A DNA stretch of 64,000 bases, taken from contig CAKZFX010000024.1 of the NCBI GenBank assembly GCA_936908745.1, positions 22,204-86,203 on the forward strand, given 5' to 3'. How positions within the stretch are numbered: the first letter of the stretch is position 1; each line of letters opens with the position of its first letter. The notes under the pieces are model-generated. The model was not told where the DNA came from, did no database searches, and saw only the letters and a list, made by a program, of their open reading frames with translations. The position numbers were made by a program, and so were the translations under genes. Positions 58,820 to 64,000 of the stretch are shown piece after piece. This DNA comes from an uncultured Chitinophagaceae bacterium. Lineage in GTDB: Bacteria; Bacteroidota; Bacteroidia; Chitinophagales; Chitinophagaceae.

Positions 58820-61800
58820 TTAAACGCTATCAATTTCGATGCTTACAACATTACACTCATTGGGCGAACCGCCGACTGTTACAGATGAGAAGGTAACCGT
58901 GGTGGTGCCGGTCTGGTAACTGCAACCCGTACCATACAAGGTTTGCCATACATTACCTGTTTTACTCATTACCACATTATAAGTGCCTGCAGGAATACAA
59001 CCTAATGTACCCGAACCAGTGCCCGGAATATTGAATGAGAACACCTGGCTGGTGCTGGTATTTGTATAGGTAACAGTAAATCCTGTACTGCTTCCTGAAG
59101 GCATCATATTATCATAATAGATTGTAACACTTGCGGCAACTGTACATGCAGTAGGATTATTAATGACTGCAACCTGTGTTGTATTATAGGTGGCACTGCA
59201 GGGGTTCATGTCTTTTTGCTCCTGGTTTTGATAGCCGGTGTTGCCACAACTACCCTGCACACAAGTAGGCGGCGTAGCGGTGTTTTGCCAGTCAGGCGTG
59301 ATTACACAACTGCCTGCCACATTATCATCCACCCAGCGTGTTGAATTATAAGTAGAGCTGTTAGGGTTGCTATCCACTTCCTCATGCTGCTGCATATTGG
59401 TGATATAAGAAGCATTGGCCGGGCAAGGTTTGCAACGCAATTCGCTTGTTGGCTGCCAGTCAGGATCTGTATTCAATTCTTCCAGGCAGCTTTCGGCCTG
59501 GCCTGCATAGTTGTAACAGAACTTCTTAAGAATATTTTGATCATGGTCCCGTATAAAACTCAACCTGTTAAACCCATCGTATTCATAATAGGTAATACGG
59601 TTACGCTGGTCCGTTTCCTGTATCACACCAATAAAAGGCTTATAAATAGAAGTTGTAACAAAAGCGCCAGTCAAGGAATACAATTTATTTAACTCTGTAC
59701 GTAAAGCTGCTACTGAAGCCGGGTTGTTTACTACGGTAAGATTGATACTGCTTTCACTTAAAACATCCGCATAGTTTTTCCCTGTGATTTTTGCCACCGG
59801 GTATTCTCCGCCATAACCCCAGATAAAGGACACGGTTACGCCATCTTGCCCGGTAGCCTGCAATAGGTTACCATTGGCAGCATAGCTCTCATAAACCAGT
59901 TTATCTTCAAGACTATTGGTACCTGTACGTGTTTGTACGGTTGACGGAGCGATCACCACATCTGTTCCGTTATCATGCCATTTATAAAAGTTGTTTTTGA
60001 TCTTTACCTGTTCTGTTGCATTACGTTTGATAATTGTTTCAACTGGTGCAGTTTGCATGTTCCTTGCCAGCATATCTGTATAAGGCGCTGTGGAAGGATA
60101 GTCAACCGGGAATTTTGTGTCTGTAACCAGTGTGCCAGATTTACTATCTTGCGCTGAAACGCTGGTAGGTTGCATATGTGTTTCACTGCCATATGTATAA
60201 TCAACCACCTGTATTACAGGATTGAGACCATCTGGATCGTAGGTTTTGGTAGTGGTTTTATCCAAATGCATCCATGAACTGCTTAAGAGGTACGTTGCAA
60301 TATCAAAACCTTTCAGTTTTTGAAAAGCATCGTAGTCGTCATACGGAGGATCAAAGCGTTTACGTATCATATAGTTGGAACGATAATAGCTGACACGATT
60401 ATCTATACTGTATTCATTTTCCGTTTCCTGTTGTTTGACAAAAGAAGTACCTTCTTTTTTGTAAACAATCGTCTTTTTATCCCATCCATTCATATCAGCA
60501 CTTACAGAAACAGGTGAGGTTGGAATCGCATCATTATACATGATCGCACCTGAAGTACCACCATACGCAGCATAATATTCATACTCTGTAACCCCATTGA
60601 CAAAATCAGGATCATTGCTTTCTAATACATATTTATAAGCGACAGGCGACCCATTAAAAAGATAAATAGGTGAAAGACTACTGGAACTGATTTGCAGTGT
60701 AGGCTCACAAGGGTATAGTACACTTCCTCCCATTGATCCCGGAGGTATGCACCAACCGCCCATTCGTATCAATCCAAAAGGATTACCTGTTTTTGTACCT
60801 ACTCCTGAAGAAAGAGACTGATTGTTTAAAGCAGCATATTTGTAATATCTATAGGTGCTTTTATCACTGACAGGGTCATATGATTTTATATTTTTTACCC
60901 GTATGCCACAGGCATCCACGTTTACAGTCTCGGTAGTTGTAACCGGGTTATAACTAAGATAAACACGACCTGCATTGTTAATATCCCATACCGTCAATTT
61001 TAATTGGTATGTAAAGCCGGATTCTAAGGTTACGTTGTGTTGTGCTGTTGTCCAGTCAGTCAAAGTGGCTACGAAAACAGAAGTTACGCCATTTTTTAAT
61101 ACCTGTACTCTTACCATATTATTAAGCGTAGTGGCAGGGTTTTGAGGGCCGGCAGGGTTTTGTTCTGAAATCATTGTCAACTGAACAGTCTGGTTGGAAG
61201 ATGGAGACAACGTTTGCGTTACTATCTTTTCCCCATTATTATTTGACCCATTATCTACAATACCCGGTGTCACCAGTGTTACATCAGTATAAGTAGTATT
61301 AGTTTGCTCTTCAGGAAGCACATGTCCTTCATACTCAAACTCCTCATAGCCACCTGTCGGGTACGTTATTTTTTTCAATGCCCCTATTTTAGCAGTGGTG
61401 AAGTTGGGACTTCTGTCAGTGCCCAGATTGGCATTGGTCCAGTATGCATAACCCGGCGGCCGTGGAAAAAAATAAGCGGATGACCCAAGCGATCCATCTG
61501 ATGTCAGGCTATAACCAAGGTAATCTTGTGCCCTTGATTCTACCTCTGGTAGAGTGCCACTATTGTATGCAAAGGTATATTCCTGCGGATCAAGCCCGGA
61601 AGACGCTGCCACTTGTTTTACTTTCTGTAAATAGTATTTGAATGTGGTTCCTTCTGTAAGATTATCCTCATATTCCATTGAATATTGTTTAATAGGATAA
61701 CTTGTTCCACTCTTACTATAAACAGCAGAAACTCCTAACAGCTTTTTATCACCTGTGTTATCACCACGGCCACTATAACTAAAGGTTACATAAACATCGC

Positions 61801-62764
61801 CGGCCGAAATACCCGTTAAGTAATAACTATCATAAATTATCTGGTTCACTTCTGAACTGGGAATAGTTAAAGGCACCGTACAAAAATCGCAATCAGGATT
61901 AGGCAGGTAGCCTACAGCATTGAATGTCACCTGTTGAAATGCACCAAGCTTTGCTTTAACTTCTTTTACCGCATAATCAAACCTGATCACATCACCTTGT
62001 GGCGAAACAATTTTGTCCAAAAACCAGGTAGTGGTCATTATCTTATGCTTACTCTCCTTGCTGTTGGCTTTTACTTCATCAGTTCGTTCTACCAGGAAAG
62101 CACCATTACGAAAACCTCCAAAATAATATTTTGAACCATCAGTAGCTGTCACAACGAATACCGAAGTATGTGTACCCGGTGAAGTACCCATTGTAACTTT
62201 CAGGTTGCTATGTGAAGTAAACCGTGCCACACCTGTAGCGTCAATAAAGAATTTGCCTGACAAACCACCCGCACTGATAGAATACTCATCAAACTCAGTA
62301 TCGTTATTCACTTCGTTGGCTGCCGTTACATAGTTAAGTACATCTGTGTTTTCAGCTTGTAAGTTAGATGGTGGTGTTAAGTAAGTGCTTTCACCATCCG
62401 GTTCATCGTGTACCACCCGGCTGATACTACCACCTGCCATCAGGTTCCAGCCCATGCCAACACAACTAGGCATCTCTGCTACTTTCAGTCCATTGGTTGA
62501 ATAACGAAGTTCTATCGGATGGGTAAGACTGCCATGCTTGACGGTGTACAAAGGCACACTGGCACTTGCCGAACCTGTAAACTTACTGTTACTTATCTGT
62601 GCTATGTTGGCAATGGAAGCCACTTCCGGAGAGGGCGGAATAATTTTGGGCAATGTTCCGGCATCGGCATATTGCGGTGCTTGCCCACTTACAAACCCCT
62701 GTATTGCTACTATAGATAGCAGGGTTAAAAAAATTGATCTTATTATCATAACTACGCTATTCAT
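58820..62764 (-). CDS. Large secreted RHS-like protein
   Basis: A 1314-residue exported protein (signal peptide about residues 1-28, ending VSGQ). The N-terminal 300 residues (KFTGSASASVPLYTVKHGSLTHPIELRYSTNG, VGMGWNLMAGGSISRVVHDEPDG) resemble SpvB/TcB-type and Bacteroidota RHS-associated heads. RHS signals appear late (ITYYEYDGFNRLSFIRDHDQN, about 1080-1110), followed by two Cys-rich repeats beginning DWQ and containing DxNPxSxTYNxT (DUF5977-like, about 1130-1240) and a beta-sandwich C-terminus. It lacks a clear toxin tip, so it may be a carrier or shell partner of the RHS protein two genes downstream. It starts with no gap after the upstream gene. Confidence 0.8.
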   Translation of the reverse strand: MNSVVMIIRSIFLTLLSIVAIQGFVSGQAPQYADAGTLPKIIPPSPEVASIANIAQISNSKFTGSASASVPLYTVKHGSLTHPIELRYSTNGLKVAEMPSCVGMGWNLMAGGSISRVVHDEPDGESTYLTPPSNLQAENTDVLNYVTAANEVNNDTEFDEYSISAGGLSGKFFIDATGVARFTSHSNLKVTMGTSPGTHTSVFVVTATDGSKYYFGGFRNGAFLVERTDEVKANSKESKHKIMTTTWFLDKIVSPQGDVIRFDYAVKEVKAKLGAFQQVTFNAVGYLPNPDCDFCTVPLTIPSSEVNQIIYDSYYLTGISAGDVYVTFSYSGRGDNTGDKKLLGVSAVYSKSGTSYPIKQYSMEYEDNLTEGTTFKYYLQKVKQVAASSGLDPQEYTFAYNSGTLPEVESRAQDYLGYSLTSDGSLGSSAYFFPRPPGYAYWTNANLGTDRSPNFTTAKIGALKKITYPTGGYEEFEYEGHVLPEEQTNTTYTDVTLVTPGIVDNGSNNNGEKIVTQTLSPSSNQTVQLTMISEQNPAGPQNPATTLNNMVRVQVLKNGVTSVFVATLTDWTTAQHNVTLESGFTYQLKLTVWDINNAGRVYLSYNPVTTTETVNVDACGIRVKNIKSYDPVSDKSTYRYYKYAALNNQSLSSGVGTKTGNPFGLIRMGGWCIPPGSMGGSVLYPCEPTLQISSSSLSPIYLFNGSPVAYKYVLESNDPDFVNGVTEYEYYAAYGGTSGAIMYNDAIPTSPVSVSADMNGWDKKTIVYKKEGTSFVKQQETENEYSIDNRVSYYRSNYMIRKRFDPPYDDYDAFQKLKGFDIATYLLSSSWMHLDKTTTKTYDPDGLNPVIQVVDYTYGSETHMQPTSVSAQDSKSGTLVTDTKFPVDYPSTAPYTDMLARNMQTAPVETIIKRNATEQVKIKNNFYKWHDNGTDVVIAPSTVQTRTGTNSLEDKLVYESYAANGNLLQATGQDGVTVSFIWGYGGEYPVAKITGKNYADVLSESSINLTVVNNPASVAALRTELNKLYSLTGAFVTTSIYKPFIGVIQETDQRNRITYYEYDGFNRLSFIRDHDQNILKKFCYNYAGQAESCLEELNTDPDWQPTSELRCKPCPANASYITNMQQHEEVDSNPNSSTYNSTRWVDDNVAGSCVITPDWQNTATPPTCVQGSCGNTGYQNQEQKDMNPCSATYNTTQVAVINNPTACTVAASVTIYYDNMMPSGSSTGFTVTYTNTSTSQVFSFNIPGTGSGTLGCIPAGTYNVVMSKTGNVWQTLYGTGCSYQTGTTTVTFSSVTVGGSPNECNVVSIEIDSV

Positions 62765-64000
62765 TTAAAAGTTATAGCCTACCCTAAACAACACAGGCTG
62801 CGTCCTCGGCACCTGCTGGTAACTCAGCATATCCCAGAGCAACTGTATCTTGGTCTTTTTGAAAAACTTACTTTTTATACTGACTGTTTTGCTGACACCT
62901 AATAAGCCCGACTGCTGCCAGGCATCCAGGTCTTTAAGCTCAGCAATACTGTTGAACATCGTTTTGTAATTCATTTCAAAACCACCACTGATCCAGAAAG
63001 AGCCTTTGATCTTCCAGTCAACGAATGAACGAAGCCCAACACCTTGTTGTGTGATACGTATGTTGCGGATACCACTGCCCCAGCCCATTTTGTAGCTGGC
63101 ACCAATACCGATCACACTTTTAGGATTGAGTTTGTAACCAACCGACAAACCGATATCACTTGTTGTAGGAAAGAAACCCCGGACTTTTTGTGATTGAATA
63201 TTTGTTCCATATTCCAGGCGGTCCCAGAAGCTTTTTGTTTTTTCACTATTGGGCTTAAATCCTTCGGGCATAATTTCCTCGCTGCTGTTACCACCGGCTT
63301 TGAAGATTTTATTTTTAAGCTCTTGTAACTGCGCCTGTGCGGATTGCAGGTTTTGAGAGAATTGTTCTTGAGCATTCGGGCCACCAGCTGCAATCTGGTT
63401 TTGAATTAAGGTATTTACTTGTGCCCTTGTTTGTAATCCGGCAAGACTTGCGGAGCTGACTGGCTCATCAGGATTAGGCAGGCGGAACAGTGATGCCAGT
63501 TGACTGTTTTTGCGCATGAAGTCTTTAAACAATTTTGTTTTGCTTAGCAACTCCAACGCTTTTCTTTCTGCCTTCTTTGAATCTTTCAAAATTTCTTTGT
63601 ATTCATTAACCTGCTGCGCATAGTAGTAAACTTCTTTATTGAGTTTCTTTAGTTCTTTAGCAAAACCAAATTTGCTGAGTTGTTCTTTTAAGTATTGTTT
63701 TCTTTCCCTGATAAATTGTTTGATATTCTCTGCCTTGGCAAGCTGTTGTTTCAACCCATCCATTTTTGCCATCGCATCCTGCAGTTTTTCTTTTGCCTCT
63801 TTGGCTTGCGATAGAAATTGCGGGTTGCTTTCTAAGAATTTAAGCGAAGTAGCCAGCGAATCAAGCTTAGGTATATAGTTACCAGCGTTGCTGACTTTAT
63901 TTTGTAGCTGATCGTATTTCTGTTTACTATCAGCAAATATTTTCTTCGCTGCCGATGAATCTACCTTCGACAGCTTTGCCTGCATTTTGGCTTCCTGCTT
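62765..64000 (-). CDS. Coiled-coil / outer-membrane barrel protein, partial
   Basis: The frame is open to the window edge, so the N-terminus lies beyond 64000; 411 codons are visible. The first 230 residues are a long coiled coil rich in Lys, Gln and Leu with only short breaks, and the C-terminal 150 (RGFFPTTSDIGLSVGYKLNPKSVIGIGASYKM to LFRVGYNF) has the alternating pattern and terminal Phe of an outer-membrane beta-barrel. It is not a family I recognise. As first known gene of the RHS operon, ending with no gap before the next start, it may anchor or export the RHS proteins. Confidence 0.7.
   Translation of the reverse strand, partial: KQEAKMQAKLSKVDSSAAKKIFADSKQKYDQLQNKVSNAGNYIPKLDSLATSLKFLESNPQFLSQAKEAKEKLQDAMAKMDGLKQQLAKAENIKQFIRERKQYLKEQLSKFGFAKELKKLNKEVYYYAQQVNEYKEILKDSKKAERKALELLSKTKLFKDFMRKNSQLASLFRLPNPDEPVSSASLAGLQTRAQVNTLIQNQIAAGGPNAQEQFSQNLQSAQAQLQELKNKIFKAGGNSSEEIMPEGFKPNSEKTKSFWDRLEYGTNIQSQKVRGFFPTTSDIGLSVGYKLNPKSVIGIGASYKMGWGSGIRNIRITQQGVGLRSFVDWKIKGSFWISGGFEMNYKTMFNSIAELKDLDAWQQSGLLGVSKTVSIKSKFFKKTKIQLLWDMLSYQQVPRTQPVLFRVGYNF

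Overview
The window reads as chromosomal DNA of a Bacteroidota bacterium, most likely Chitinophagaceae or a close relative. This rests on gene families typical of that phylum (a split GlmU-like enzyme, PafA-type phosphatase, an outer-membrane beta-barrel/TonB-type receptor, large DUF6443/RHS proteins, L31 type B), on core promoters of the TTG-N17-20-TAnnTTTG type in front of many genes, and on mostly weak Shine-Dalgarno sequences. The assignment is by recognition, not by a database search.

Region by region: 1-6430 (minus strand) is a threonine operon, thrA (fused aspartokinase/homoserine dehydrogenase), thrB, thrC and a membrane protein, preceded by an unlisted 30-residue leader peptide with 11 Thr and 6 Ile codons and overlapping RNA hairpins, i.e. 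an apparent transcription attenuator. 6460-8124 is a muropeptide recycling pair (murQ plus a BadF-type sugar kinase). 8296-11100 holds a CTP/S41 protease followed by a small inserted HigA-like gene; the 3' end of the protease gene and a promoter block are duplicated on either side of that gene. 11146-12927 is an ECF sigma/anti-sigma unit. 12984-23000 carries sulfur amino acid genes (a CBS-domain cystathionine beta-synthase, cysE-cysM), a cobalamin-binding-like protein, a second S41 protease, class II fructose-bisphosphate aldolase and two lipoproteins. 23251-30326 has class I aldolase, membrane proteins (Pr6Pr, bestrophin), an S9 peptidase, accD and smpB. 31838-38527 (minus) is a topoisomerase IV operon (parE, methyltransferase, DUF1835, parC, mgtC-like). 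38789-41792 has PafA, a secreted protein and an acyl-CoA-binding protein. 41798-48138 (minus) has a surface-polysaccharide trio, tpiA, a GlmU-like enzyme and L31. 48510-51839 has yajQ and an outer-membrane receptor.

The right end (52310-64000, minus) is accessory. It has a REP-associated tyrosine transposase bracketed by paired hairpins and a tightly packed operon of at least five genes: a coiled-coil/beta-barrel protein cut by the window end, a 1314-residue RHS-like secreted protein, a cysteine-less glutathione-peroxidase-like protein, a 1483-residue DUF6443/RHS protein whose AT-rich C-terminal tip carries an HExxH motif, and an AT-rich small membrane protein overlapping its end. I read this as a polymorphic-toxin-type locus with a candidate immunity gene.

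Intergenic DNA is unusually full of short, drifting word-like repeats and palindromes of several families, some of which form the 3' ends of coding sequences. No rRNA, tRNA or CRISPR array was found.
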